From: an uncultured Ruminococcus sp.
GTDB lineage: Bacteria > Bacillota > Clostridia > Oscillospirales > Ruminococcaceae
Direction of reading: 5' to 3'
Length of the DNA: 51,443 nucleotides
Assembly (NCBI RefSeq): GCF_937915125.1
Contig: NZ_CALDMP010000080.1
Coordinates: 1-51,443, forward strand
The translations under genes were made by a program, and so were the position numbers. The notes under the pieces were generated by a model. The model was not told where the DNA came from. It made no database searches and saw only the letters and a list, made by a program, of their open reading frames with translations. Positions 8,515-17,473 of the stretch are shown one piece after another (the stretch's first letter is position 1; each line of letters begins with the position of its first letter).

Positions 8515-10874
8515 TGACAAAGGAACAGATGAAGAACGGCATTTGCAGTGCACTCCACGGCGTGGATCCCAAAACCGCAACACCCCAGCAGCTGCACCAG
8601 GCACTGGGCGAGACGGTTATGGCTGCCATCGCAGAGGACTGGACAAAGAGTACCAAGGCCCACGAAGCATCACGCCGTGCCTGCTATTTTTCCATGGAAT
8701 TTCTGGTGGGACGTGCCGTTTATAACAACCTGCTGGTGCTGGATGTGATGAAAGAAGCCGAGGCGGCATTTGCAGAGCTGGGCGTTTCGCTGGCAGATCT
8801 GGAAGTCATTGAAGATGCTGCGCTGGGCAACGGCGGTCTGGGACGGCTTGCGGCTTGTTTTCTGGACAGCGCCGCTACATTGAATCTGCCTTTGGACGGC
8901 TATGGCATCCGCTATAAATACGGTCTGTTCAAGCAGTACTTCGAGGACGGCTTCCAGAAGGAAGTCCCAGATGATTGGATGAAATACGGCGATGCCTGGT
9001 CGGTGCGCCGGGAAGAGGACGCAGTTCTGGTAAAATACAACGGCCAGACCGTCCGTGCCGTGCCCTATGACATGCCCATTATCGGCTGCAAGACAAGTCA
9101 CATCGGCACGCTGCGTCTGTGGCAGGCAGAACCGGTACAGACCTTTGACTTCGATCTGTTCAACCGCCAGAAGTATCTGGAGGCAGCGGCCGAAACGGTT
9201 TATGCTGAGGATATCTCCCGTGTGCTGTATCCCAATGACGACACCTGGGAGGGAAAGAAACTCCGCCTGAAACAACAGTATTTCTTCTGTTCTGCATCCT
9301 TGCAGAACATCCTGAAAAAGCATAAGGCAACCTATGGTACCCTGGATAATCTGGCAGACAAGCTGGCAGTGCAGCTGAACGATACACACCCGGTAATTTC
9401 TATCCCGGAGCTGATTCGTCTGCTGACAATGCCGGAAAACGGTTACACCTTTGAGCAGGCGTTCGCTATGGCGCAGAAGATTTTCCACTACACCAACCAC
9501 ACCGTTATGCCGGAGGCACTGGAGAAGTGGGACTGCCACCTGGTGGAGGAACTGCTGCCGGAGGTCTATGCCATTATCCTTCGTATTCAGGAGCAGTTCA
9601 TGAACGATATGTACCGCCTGGGCGTGGCGAAGGAGAAGCGGGATGCCATGAAGCTGGTACAGAACGGTATGGTACACATGGCGCACATGGCTGTCTATGT
9701 GGGTGCACATACCAACGGTGTTGCAGCGATTCATACGGAAATTCTGAAGGATTCCGTGCTGAAAGACTGGTACAGCATTTATCCGGAACGGTTCCAGAAC
9801 AAGACCAACGGCATCACCCAGCGCCGGTGGCTGGCACTGTGCAATCCGGAACTGTCTGCCCTGCTGACAGAGCTTTGCGGTTCTGACGAGTGGAAAGTCA
9901 ATCTGGATGCCCTGAAGCCCCTGGCAAAATATGCAGACGACAAGGCAGTGCTGGAGCGTTTCGTCTCCATCAAGCAGACCAAAAAGGAACAGCTGGCAGC
10001 CTATATTGCCAAGGCAGAGGGTGTGGAGATCGACCCGGCGTCCATCTTTGATATCCAGATCAAGCGTCTCCATGAATACAAGCGGCAGCTGCTCAATGCG
10101 TTCTCCATCCTGTATATTTACTTCGGACTGAAGGACGGCAGCATCAAGGACTTTACGCCTACCACATTCCTGTTCGGCGCAAAGTCTGCGCCGGGCTATC
10201 GCCGGGCAAAGGCGATCATCAAGTTTATCCACGAGGTGGGCAAGCTGGTTTCCTCTGACCCGGAGGTTTCTGACAAGCTGAAAGTGGTCTTTGTGTCCAA
10301 CTATAATGTTTCCTATGCAGAAAAGCTGGTGGCTGGGGCAGATGTTTCCGAGCAGATCTCCACTGCCGGCACAGAAGCATCTGGTACGGGTAACATGAAG
10401 CTGATGCTCAACGGTGCTGTGACACTGGGTACCTATGACGGTGCAAATATTGAGATCGTCCAGGAGGCAGGCGAGGAGAACAACTATATCTTCGGCGCAA
10501 GAGTGGAGGATCTGGAAAAGATCGTGCCTACCTACGACAGCCGGAAGATCTTTGCCGAAAATGAAAAGATCCGCCGGGTCGTAGAGACGCTCATTGACGG
10601 TACATTCTCTGACGGCGGCAGCGGTGATTTCCGGGAACTGTATTATGCATTGCTGGACGGCGCAAGCTGGCACGCACCGGATCACTATTATCTGCTGGGC
10701 GATCTGGAATCCTACGTGGAGGCAAAGCTCCGCTGCAATCAGGATTACTGTGACCGCACGGCATTTGCTAAGAAGCAGTGGCTCAATGTATGCAATGCCG
10801 GAAAGTTCAGCTCCGACAGAACCATTGCGGATTACGCAGAAAATATCTGGGATATTCAGGCGGTGGAGGTCTGA
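8511..10874 (+). CDS. glgP: Glycogen/maltodextrin phosphorylase (GT35)
   Basis: A 787-residue pyridoxal-phosphate-dependent phosphorylase that converts alpha-1,4-glucan plus phosphate to glucose-1-phosphate. Recognisable blocks are ALGNGGLGRLAACF, QLNDTHP, KTNGITQRRWL, IKRLHEYKRQLLN and EASGTGNMKLMLNG, which contains the PLP-binding lysine. The start overlaps the malQ stop (ATGA); a second ATG directly follows. GGGAG upstream serves both. With MalQ it forms a compact glucan-utilisation operon. Confidence 0.97.
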   Translation: MMTKEQMKNGICSALHGVDPKTATPQQLHQALGETVMAAIAEDWTKSTKAHEASRRACYFSMEFLVGRAVYNNLLVLDVMKEAEAAFAELGVSLADLEVIEDAALGNGGLGRLAACFLDSAATLNLPLDGYGIRYKYGLFKQYFEDGFQKEVPDDWMKYGDAWSVRREEDAVLVKYNGQTVRAVPYDMPIIGCKTSHIGTLRLWQAEPVQTFDFDLFNRQKYLEAAAETVYAEDISRVLYPNDDTWEGKKLRLKQQYFFCSASLQNILKKHKATYGTLDNLADKLAVQLNDTHPVISIPELIRLLTMPENGYTFEQAFAMAQKIFHYTNHTVMPEALEKWDCHLVEELLPEVYAIILRIQEQFMNDMYRLGVAKEKRDAMKLVQNGMVHMAHMAVYVGAHTNGVAAIHTEILKDSVLKDWYSIYPERFQNKTNGITQRRWLALCNPELSALLTELCGSDEWKVNLDALKPLAKYADDKAVLERFVSIKQTKKEQLAAYIAKAEGVEIDPASIFDIQIKRLHEYKRQLLNAFSILYIYFGLKDGSIKDFTPTTFLFGAKSAPGYRRAKAIIKFIHEVGKLVSSDPEVSDKLKVVFVSNYNVSYAEKLVAGADVSEQISTAGTEASGTGNMKLMLNGAVTLGTYDGANIEIVQEAGEENNYIFGARVEDLEKIVPTYDSRKIFAENEKIRRVVETLIDGTFSDGGSGDFRELYYALLDGASWHAPDHYYLLGDLESYVEAKLRCNQDYCDRTAFAKKQWLNVCNAGKFSSDRTIADYAENIWDIQAVEV

Positions 10875-10908
10875 AAATAACCCCTGTAGTACGTTGTTCC
10901 CCTGGCCT

Positions 10909-10951
10909 CCTCTGAAAGGAGAGGGGGACGCCGAAGGCGGTGGAGGGCACT
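10909..10951. repeat. Dispersed repeat, family 2 (short copy)
   Basis: CCTCCTCTGAAAGGAGAGG followed by GGGACGCCGAAGGCGGTGGAGGG. The same unit occurs at 14651, 28254, 48733 and 51393. It lies between glgP and the membrane-protein gene. Confidence 0.75.
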
Positions 10952-10984
10952 GCCTATGATAAAAAAGAACAGGAGGAAAACCAC

Positions 10985-11398
10985 ATGGGTTCTTGGATCG
11001 CATTTTTGCTGTTTAGCTTGTTTGCCGCAGCAGATACGGTGTTTGCTGTGAAGCTTTTTGGAAAAAAGCCGTGGCGCTTTCTGCTGGCAGGAAACGCAGT
11101 GACGCCGGACGGAAATCGGCTCTATGCCATGGAACAATGGCAGCGTGCCGCCGGTGCACTGTGTACCGCTTATGCCATTGCATTTGCCGTTGCGGCAGTG
11201 ATGACGGCAGTGACCCAGCTGGGCGGTTTGCTGTCGGATACCTTTATGGCGGCGGCATTGTATCTGCATGGGGCTGTGCTGGTGCTTTCTGCGGCAGTAT
11301 TCCTGGCTTATGTGGATTCCACCTGTCAGAACGTATCTGCGTATTCTGAAGTGTTGTCAAAAGAAGACGCCGCCATTGGGGAAAAGGAGACGGTATGA
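10985..11398 (+). CDS. Hypothetical membrane protein
   Basis: A 137-residue protein with about three hydrophobic helices: residues 1-20, 55-75 and 85-110. The short charged loop GKKPWRFLLAGN lies between the first two, and an acidic tail ends EKETV. It is not recognised. ATG 10985 has AGGAGG about 9 bases upstream. Its stop overlaps the start of the beta-helix gene by four bases, so the two are coupled. It may help anchor or export that protein, but this is speculation. Confidence 0.7.
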   Translation: MGSWIAFLLFSLFAAADTVFAVKLFGKKPWRFLLAGNAVTPDGNRLYAMEQWQRAAGALCTAYAIAFAVAAVMTAVTQLGGLLSDTFMAAALYLHGAVLVLSAAVFLAYVDSTCQNVSAYSEVLSKEDAAIGEKETV

Positions 11399-12696
11399 AC
11401 AAGAAATTCCTGGGACTTTGCTGCGCAGCAGCACTATTTGGCACAGCACTCCCTGTATGGGCTGCTTTTGCAGAGACACCGGCAGAGCCTGTGGCAGTTT
11501 TGTCCGCCCATCTGCTGGGAAAAGGCGGTGCTGACCGTTCCTATGACCAGAACGGCGATGGTATCCTCAACGGCTTTGATCTGGCACTGGCACGGCAGGC
11601 GGCTGTGACCACGCAAACGGATACTACAGAAACCACGGCAGAAACCACAACGGAAACTACGACAGAGATAACCACAGAAACCACAGCGGAAACTACCGAA
11701 GAAACAACGGTGACAACAACTACACCCCAAGGGGCAGTGCGGCTTGTGGAAGTATCGGATACCGACCAACTGCTCCAGGCGCTGGCGGATGCCCAGCCGG
11801 GCGATGATATTGTCCTGGCGGAGGGTATCTATCAGCTGAGCGAATCTGCCGGACCCAAAGGCTCTCTGTTCTATTCCGGGGCGGAGGGTACGGCGGAACA
11901 GCCCATTACCATTCGCAGTGCTGACCCGGAACATCCGGCATTGCTCTGCGGCACGGATGCGGCATCCCATTATGTGCTCTATCTCACCGGGGACTGGTGG
12001 CAGGTGCAGGACTTGAAAATCAGCACCGGGCAGAAGGGTATTATGCTGGACAATTCCAATTACAGCCGCATCACACGATGCGAGGTGTATGACATCGGCT
12101 CTGAGGGCATTCACTTCCGGGACGACAGCTCCTACTGCACTGCAGAGGACTGCTATGTCCACGACACGGGAACTGTCACGCCGGCATACGGCGAGGCGGT
12201 CTATGTGGGCAGTGCCAAAAGTACCTCGGGCTATGGATATTCCTGCGATTACAACACCATTATGGGCTGCCGGTTGGGACCCAATGTGGGTGCGGAGCAT
12301 GTGGATATCAAGGAATATACCACCGGTACTGTTGTGGCGGAGTGCATCTTTGACGGCACGGGTATGTCTGGGGAAAATTATGCAGACAGCTTTGTGGATA
12401 TCCAGGGCAATGACTGCGTGATCCGGGATAACGTGGGTTATCGGAACGGCTGCGGGAATATTACGGCTGCGATACAGATGCATGTCCTGGTGGACGGCTG
12501 GGGCTTTGACGCCCAGGTCTACGGCAACCGGATGTACATGGATATTGCGGAAAATCCCGGCGGCAGACCCATGTATCTGCTGGATGGCTGGTATAATACC
12601 GCAACCGTGTGGGATAACTGGATTGCTTACGAGGACGGCAGTCTGTTTGCGGCGACGGAGGAACAGTATAATTTGGAGCGTTATACCATGCAGTAA
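11395..12696 (+). CDS. Secreted beta-helix protein (polysaccharide-lyase-like) with single dockerin-like loop
   Basis: A 433-residue protein with a signal peptide (1-27, ending AAFAETP). One EF-hand/dockerin-type loop lies at 51-62 (DQNGDGILNGFD), followed by a long Thr/Glu linker of TTET repeats (about 72-113). The right-handed parallel beta-helix (about 115-425) has repeated short N/G-rich turns (ILDNSN, GIHFRDD, DYNTIMG). The fold is that of pectate lyases and related PL1/PL9-type proteins, so pectin or another cell-wall polysaccharide is the likely target. The catalytic residues are not assignable by eye. The usual C-terminal dockerin is absent. Confidence 0.75.
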   Translation: MNKKFLGLCCAAALFGTALPVWAAFAETPAEPVAVLSAHLLGKGGADRSYDQNGDGILNGFDLALARQAAVTTQTDTTETTAETTTETTTEITTETTAETTEETTVTTTTPQGAVRLVEVSDTDQLLQALADAQPGDDIVLAEGIYQLSESAGPKGSLFYSGAEGTAEQPITIRSADPEHPALLCGTDAASHYVLYLTGDWWQVQDLKISTGQKGIMLDNSNYSRITRCEVYDIGSEGIHFRDDSSYCTAEDCYVHDTGTVTPAYGEAVYVGSAKSTSGYGYSCDYNTIMGCRLGPNVGAEHVDIKEYTTGTVVAECIFDGTGMSGENYADSFVDIQGNDCVIRDNVGYRNGCGNITAAIQMHVLVDGWGFDAQVYGNRMYMDIAENPGGRPMYLLDGWYNTATVWDNWIAYEDGSLFAATEEQYNLERYTMQ

Positions 12697-12705
12697 TGCA
12701 AAATA

Positions 12706-12749
12706 AAAAGCAGTCATGGCGCATTTTCAGGTGCGCTTTGACTGCTTTT
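12706..12749 (+). terminator. Terminator after beta-helix gene
   Basis: AAAGCAGTCA pairs with TGACTGCTTT around an inner GCGCA/TGCGC stem and is followed by TTTT. Confidence 0.85.
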
Positions 12750-12767
12750 GTGTTATGAATAGAATTT

Positions 12768-12855
12768 GTAGGGCGGCCATTGGTCGCCCGTGTTCCCGGT
12801 TGAAAATACAACGATTCCTGTAGGGGAGAACAATGTTCGCCCCTACAGGAATCGT
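12768..12855. repeat. Family 1 palindromic repeat, full copy
   Basis: The left unit TGTAGGGCGGCCATTGGTCG and a right unit containing AGAACAATGTTCGCCCCTAC. The right unit is enclosed in a perfect 16-base inverted repeat: ACGATTCCTGTAGGGG (12811-12826) and its complement (12840-12855). It ends exactly where the truncated toxin remnant begins. Confidence 0.8.
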
Positions 12856-12906
12856 GTCGTTTGCCAGATTATCATAATTCTGCAAAATAGCAATAAACGG
12901 AAATAG
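12856..12906 (+). pseudogene. Truncated holin-like (type I) toxin remnant
   Basis: The plus-strand frame ending at TAG 12904 encodes VVCQIIIILQNSNKRK. This is almost the same as the C-terminal 18 residues of the intact 28-residue toxin at 33151-33237. The start codon, ribosome site and first ten codons are missing and are replaced by the family 1 repeat. It is therefore a dead toxin copy. Confidence 0.75.
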
Positions 12907-12986
12907 CCGCCCCGGCGTCCAACTTAGGCGGCTATTTTCATAGCATTTCTAAAATGGGAGCCGACCGCCTTTCGGTGTGCTCTCGT
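12895..12986 (-). ncRNA. Candidate antisense RNA (type I antitoxin), copy 1
   Basis: The minus strand has TATAAT (12994-12999) with a weak -35. Downstream are the hairpin GAGCACACC..GGTCGGCTC and the terminator-like stem GAAAATAGCCGCC / GGCGGCTATTTC (12900-12938), ending CCGTTTATT. The layout matches the antisense RNA at 33072-33165. It overlaps the truncated toxin, so it may now be an orphan or act on the other copy. Confidence 0.5.
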
Positions 12987-13108
12987 TACTTATATTATAC
13001 AGGATTGCAAGAGGAATGCTTGAATTTTACTTGCAAATCAAGTGATCTACGAAATTGCAGGGACGAACTGCGTTCGCCTCGAACCTATCCCAATTCTCAC
13101 ACAAACCC

Positions 13109-13137
13109 TTGCCATCTCTGCCGAAATGTGTTATAAT
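13109..13137 (+). promoter_or_regulatory. Sigma-A promoter of purB
   Basis: TTGCCA (13109-13114), 17 bases, TATAAT (13132-13137), 53 bases before the purB start. No purine-type riboswitch aptamer is visible between them. Confidence 0.8.
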
Positions 13138-13190
13138 ACCAATATACGCTGGTTTACCAAATCGAAAAAATCGGAAAGAGGTACGAAATT

Positions 13191-14627
13191 ATGCGCAATA
13201 CCACAAGCTATGAAAGTCCGTTCTGCACTCGCTATGCCAGCGAGGAAATGCAGCATGTTTTCTCCGCAGATAAGAAATTCACCACCTGGCGCCGTCTCTG
13301 GGTGGCACTTGCACGTGCCGAGATGGAGTTGGGTCTGCCGGTGACACAGGCACAGGTGGACGAGCTGGAAGCCAATATCGACAACATTGACTATGACGTT
13401 GCCGAAGCAGAGGAAAAACGCCGCCGCCATGACGTAATGTCCCACGTATACGCCTATGGTCAGGTTTGCCCGGGTGCAAAGGGCATCATCCACCTGGGTG
13501 CAACTTCCTGCTATGTAGGCGATAACACGGATATTATCGTGATGCGTGACGCCATGCAGATCGTCCGCCGGAAGCTCATCAATGTTCTGGCAAATCTGTC
13601 GAAGTTCGCCCTGACATACAAGGACATGCCGGCGCTGGCATATACCCATCTCCAGCCGGCACAGCTGACTACAGTGGGCAAGCGTGCTACCCTGTGGATG
13701 AACGAACTGCTCATGGATCTTCAGGAGCTGGAATATCGTATTGACAACCTGAAGTTGCTGGGCTCCAAGGGAACCACCGGCACCCAGGCATCCTTTATGG
13801 AACTGTTCGAGGGAGATACCGATAAGGTCAAGACGCTGGAACAGAAAATCGCAGCAGAAATGGGCTTCGACGGCGTTGTGCCGGTTTCCGGTCAGACCTA
13901 TTCCAGAAAGATCGACTCTCAGATCCTGGCGACTCTCAGCGGCATTGCCCAGTCCTGCAGCAAGTTCTCCAATGACATGCGTCTGCTCCAGAGCTTCAAG
14001 GAAATGGAAGAGCCCTTCGAAAAGACCCAGATCGGTTCCTCGGCTATGGCATACAAGCGCAACCCCATGCGCTGTGAGCGTATCACATCCCTGTCACGCT
14101 ATGTCATGATCGACAGCCTGAACCCGGCATTCACCGCAGGTACCCAGTGGTTTGAGCGTACACTGGACGATTCCGCAAACAAGCGTGTTTCCGTACCGGA
14201 GGCATTCCTGGCAGTGGATGCGATCCTGAATATCATGCTGAATGTGACTGATGGTCTGGTGGTTTATCCCAAGATGATCCGCCAGCGCATCATGCGGGAG
14301 CTGCCCTTTATGGCAACGGAAAATATCATGATGGATGCCGTAAAGAAGGGCGGCGACCGTCAGGCACTCCACGAGAAGATCCGGGAATATTCCATGATCG
14401 CCGGAAAGCACGTAAAGGAAGAGGGTCTGGAGAACGACCTGTGCGATATGATCCTCGCCGACCCCGACTTTATGATTACCAAGGAAGAACTGGACGCCAT
14501 CCTGCAGCCGGAGAACTTCACCGGACGCAGTTCTCAGCAGACCGAGGAATTCGTAGCAGAGTGCATCCAGCCCATTCTGGATGCCAACAAAGAAATGCTG
14601 GGCGAGCATTTTGAGATGAAGAACTGA
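13191..14627 (+). CDS. purB: Adenylosuccinate lyase
   Basis: A cytosolic enzyme of 478 residues in the fumarase/aspartase superfamily. It cleaves SAICAR and adenylosuccinate in purine synthesis. The signature loop is GSSAMAYKRNPMRCER (around residues 280-295). The conserved HLGATS and TYSRKID blocks are also present. The start ATG follows GAAAGAG. It stands alone, away from other pur genes, with its own promoter, which is common for purB in Clostridia. Confidence 0.97.
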   Translation: MRNTTSYESPFCTRYASEEMQHVFSADKKFTTWRRLWVALARAEMELGLPVTQAQVDELEANIDNIDYDVAEAEEKRRRHDVMSHVYAYGQVCPGAKGIIHLGATSCYVGDNTDIIVMRDAMQIVRRKLINVLANLSKFALTYKDMPALAYTHLQPAQLTTVGKRATLWMNELLMDLQELEYRIDNLKLLGSKGTTGTQASFMELFEGDTDKVKTLEQKIAAEMGFDGVVPVSGQTYSRKIDSQILATLSGIAQSCSKFSNDMRLLQSFKEMEEPFEKTQIGSSAMAYKRNPMRCERITSLSRYVMIDSLNPAFTAGTQWFERTLDDSANKRVSVPEAFLAVDAILNIMLNVTDGLVVYPKMIRQRIMRELPFMATENIMMDAVKKGGDRQALHEKIREYSMIAGKHVKEEGLENDLCDMILADPDFMITKEELDAILQPENFTGRSSQQTEEFVAECIQPILDANKEMLGEHFEMKN

Positions 14628-14650
14628 GTTTTTGCACAGTATAGGTTTTA

Positions 14651-14755
14651 ACCCCTCAGTCACGGCTACGCCGTGCCAGATCCCCTTTCAGGGGAGCCTG
14701 ATTTGCCTCCCCTGAAAGGGGAGGGGGACCATTGCGCAGCAATGGTGGAGAGGTT
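14651..14755. repeat. Dispersed repeat, family 2 (full copy)
   Basis: ACCCCTCAGTCACGGCTACG, then an inverted pair CCCCTTTCAGGGG / CCTCCCCTGAAAGGGGAGG, then ACCATTGCGCAGCAATGGT ending GGTGGAGAGG. Its closest match is at 28254-28360. Non-coding; it lies between the purB stop and its terminator. Confidence 0.85.
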
Positions 14756-14798
14756 ATCAGACTGAATTGAAAAGATACAAGTGCCTTTATTTACGGCA

Positions 14799-14836
14799 GA
14801 ACCCCACAGAGCTGCAACTCTGTAGGGTTCATTTTT
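14799..14836 (+). terminator. Terminator downstream of purB
   Basis: GAACCCCACAGAG (14799-14811) pairs with CTCTGTAGGGTTC (14818-14830), followed by ATTTTTAT. Confidence 0.85.
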
Positions 14837-14954
14837 ATACGCAGTGCATTCTATTGCAGGTCGGACAGGCATATTTGTGGGATAATTTACCGAAGATCAG
14901 AGCTGCAAAAAGCACATCCTTACAGCCCGAAAAAGAAATCGCCTGAAAACTTAC

Positions 14955-15143
14955 GGCAATACCGCACAAAGATTGTGCGTCAGATGTACTCTACGAGCAT
15001 AAACTATGTCAGATTTTTCGTCAGATGAAACAAAAAGCGCAGTGAATACTTTGTGTATTCACGAGCATTTTTGTGAAATATGACGGAAAATATGCAAGCA
15101 TATGACGTGCAAAGCCGTCAGGCGCTCTTTGTGCGGTGTTGCC
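14955..15143. repeat. 189-bp foldback (MITE-like) element
   Basis: The left end GGCAATACCGCACAAAGA is matched by the complement of the right end TCTTTGTGCGGTGTTGCC. The arms stay alignable to the centre, including ATTTTTCGTCA against ATTTTCCGTCA, and meet at GTGAATAC TTTGT GTATTCAC (about 15043-15060). This gives one long imperfect hairpin with no coding frame, as in a miniature inverted-repeat transposable element. The rest of 14837-15178 shows nothing recognisable. Confidence 0.7.
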
Positions 15144-15178
15144 TTACAATATTTTTCAAAAGAATTGTCAAACACATA

Positions 15179-15207
15179 TTGACTATTTCCCGATTTTCGG
15201 GTATGAT
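15179..15207 (+). promoter_or_regulatory. Sigma-A promoter of GH74 gene
   Basis: TTGACT (15179-15184), 17 bases, TATGAT (15202-15207), about 60 bases upstream of the start codon. Confidence 0.75.
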
Positions 15208-15265
15208 TATACTAAGAGAATATTTGCGGTCGGGCGATCTGCAATGCAATACAGGAGGAACACAT

Positions 15266-17473
15266 ATGAAGAAGCAAGGACATCTCGGGGCGCGGGTCTC
15301 GGCGTTGCTGCTCAGCGCAGCCATGCTCTGCGGCACAGGCTGCAGCAGCACCGGCGGAGAGGGCAGTACATCCGCAGACTATACCTGGAGCAACGTTGCC
15401 ATCGGCGGCGGCGGTTATGTCACCGGCATGGAGTATAATCCCAAGGAAGAGGGACTGGTCTATGCCAGAACGGATATCGGCGGTCTGTACCGCCGCCAGA
15501 AGGACGGAAACTGGGTGCCTTTGACGGATTTCCTCGGCTCGGACGAGTGGAGCTATATCGGCATTGAGAGCATGGCAACCGACCCGGTGGAACCCAATCG
15601 GGTGTATTTCGCCGGCGGTACATATATGAACGATCCGGGCGCACTGTTTGCATCGGAGGACTACGGCGAGACCTGGACACGGTTTGATGCACCTTTCAGC
15701 TGCGGCGGCAACCAGTCCGGTCGTGGCTGCGGCGAGCGTATGTCCGTTAATCCTAAAAACAATCAAGAAGTATGGTTCGGCTCCCGGGACAGCGGTCTCT
15801 GGAAAACTGAAAATTACGGCGAAAGCTGGGAGGAAGTGACTTCCTTCCCGGTGAAGGGCAACTATAAGCAGGAGAGCAACAGCATCGGTATCATGTGGGT
15901 GGAATTCGATCCCACTTCTGAGGATATGTATGTGGGTGTTGCCATGACAGACGGTGTGTGCATCTATAAAACCGCTGACGGCGGCAGTACCTGGACACCT
16001 CTGGTGGAAAACGCCAAGGGTATGTACCCCCTCCATGCGGACTTTTCCTCCAATGGAAAACTCTATCTGGCATATTCTGACAACTGCGGCCCCAATATGT
16101 CACCCACAGCAGGGGCAGTGTACTGCTATGACCCGGCATCGGACAGCTTTACGGATATCACGCCAAATCTGAATGACGGCAGACAGGGCGGCTTTGGCGG
16201 TATTTCGGTGGATGCACAGAATCCCGACACCGTTGTGGTTTCTACCCTGGGCTGGTGGTCGGATAACGGGGATAATCTGTATTATACCACCGACGGCGGC
16301 AAGACCTGGAGCGGTTTGTTCAATAACAACACCAGCGAAACGGGCTATCAGATGGACACCGCTGAGGCATCCTGGCTGGACTGGGGACGGGGTGAAAATC
16401 AGGCAAAGACCGGATGGTGGGTAGCTGATGTCAACATCAACCCCTTCAATTCTGATGAAGTGATGTACGGCACCGGTGCCACCATTTATTCCACCACCAA
16501 TATGACAAAAATCGGCACAGAGCCGGTGCGTATTGCCTTTGATGCATACGGGCTTGAGGAGACGGCAGTGTTCAAGATGCTTGCACCGCCGGCAAACGAA
16601 AGCGGTGATTCGCCCCAGCTGTATTCCATCATGGGCGACCTCACAGGCTTTGCCCATATGGATGTGACGAAATGCCCGGATGATGCCCACTTTATGAAGA
16701 ATGGCAAGCCCACAGATCTGGATTGTGCATTTATGGATCCCAATATTGCAGTGTATACCAGCGAAGAAAAGACCACCACCCTGACCTATACCAAGGACGG
16801 CGGCAAAGCCTGGGAGTCGGTGAAACACAAGCCCGATCCCGCCAATGGCGGTCAGGTGGCAATGGCGGCAGACGGCAGTTCCTTTATCTGGATTCCAAAC
16901 AGTATTTCCGGAACGCCTTATGTCACCACGGATTTCGGTGAGACCTGGTATTATGTAGAAGGTCTGGGCTATAATGCAAAGATCACGGCAGACCGTGTGA
17001 ACCCGAAGATCTATTATGCAACTTGCGATGGGCTGTTCTATGTATCCAAGGACGGCGGTCTGACCTTCGAATCCACGGGACAGATGGTAGCGGATTCTGC
17101 AGAGCCGGTCTCTGTTTTTGGAAAGGAAGGCCATGTGTGGCTGTCCAGCAGCACCCTGATCATGTACACGGAGGATGCCGGAGAAAGCTTCCAGACTGTG
17201 AAAACACTTCCCACTGTGGACAGCATCGGCTTCGGCAAGGCAAAGGATGAGAAGCATTATCCGGTGATCTATGCAGAGGGCAATGACGGCACAAATGGCT
17301 ACGGCATTTATAAGTCCGAAGACAAGGGCGAGAGCTGGGTGCGCATCAATGACGACCAGCACCTGTTCGGCAACTTGAATCCCAAGTATATCACCGGCGA
17401 CAGCAATGTCTATGGCAGAGTGTATTTTGCCACAGACGGGCGCGGAATTGTAATGGGTGATATTGCCAAGTGA
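15266..17473 (+). CDS. GH74 xyloglucanase, lipoprotein
   Basis: An exported 735-residue beta-propeller glycoside hydrolase of family 74, which cleaves xyloglucan backbones. The signal peptide ends in lipobox LCGTGC, so Cys26 should be lipidated and the enzyme tethered to the outer face of the membrane. The conserved YARTDIGGLYR places a catalytic Asp at 70. GLEETAV followed by GDLTGF carries the region of the second catalytic Asp. Repeated BNR-like motifs (SEDYGETW, TADGGSTW, TTDGGKTW, SEDKGESW) mark the two propellers. The start ATG 15266 follows AGGAGG; longer upstream frames lack a signal peptide. It has no dockerin or carbohydrate-binding module. Confidence 0.93.
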   Translation: MKKQGHLGARVSALLLSAAMLCGTGCSSTGGEGSTSADYTWSNVAIGGGGYVTGMEYNPKEEGLVYARTDIGGLYRRQKDGNWVPLTDFLGSDEWSYIGIESMATDPVEPNRVYFAGGTYMNDPGALFASEDYGETWTRFDAPFSCGGNQSGRGCGERMSVNPKNNQEVWFGSRDSGLWKTENYGESWEEVTSFPVKGNYKQESNSIGIMWVEFDPTSEDMYVGVAMTDGVCIYKTADGGSTWTPLVENAKGMYPLHADFSSNGKLYLAYSDNCGPNMSPTAGAVYCYDPASDSFTDITPNLNDGRQGGFGGISVDAQNPDTVVVSTLGWWSDNGDNLYYTTDGGKTWSGLFNNNTSETGYQMDTAEASWLDWGRGENQAKTGWWVADVNINPFNSDEVMYGTGATIYSTTNMTKIGTEPVRIAFDAYGLEETAVFKMLAPPANESGDSPQLYSIMGDLTGFAHMDVTKCPDDAHFMKNGKPTDLDCAFMDPNIAVYTSEEKTTTLTYTKDGGKAWESVKHKPDPANGGQVAMAADGSSFIWIPNSISGTPYVTTDFGETWYYVEGLGYNAKITADRVNPKIYYATCDGLFYVSKDGGLTFESTGQMVADSAEPVSVFGKEGHVWLSSSTLIMYTEDAGESFQTVKTLPTVDSIGFGKAKDEKHYPVIYAEGNDGTNGYGIYKSEDKGESWVRINDDQHLFGNLNPKYITGDSNVYGRVYFATDGRGIVMGDIAK

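Noticed and set aside
8670..11003. 777-codon minus-strand open frame opposite glgP
   Set aside because: Very long, but exactly antisense to a clear phosphorylase and without any recognisable motif or ribosome site; long shadows are expected with this codon usage.
13138..13190. Purine riboswitch before purB
   Set aside because: Only about 50 bases separate promoter and start, and no aptamer-like three-way junction is visible.
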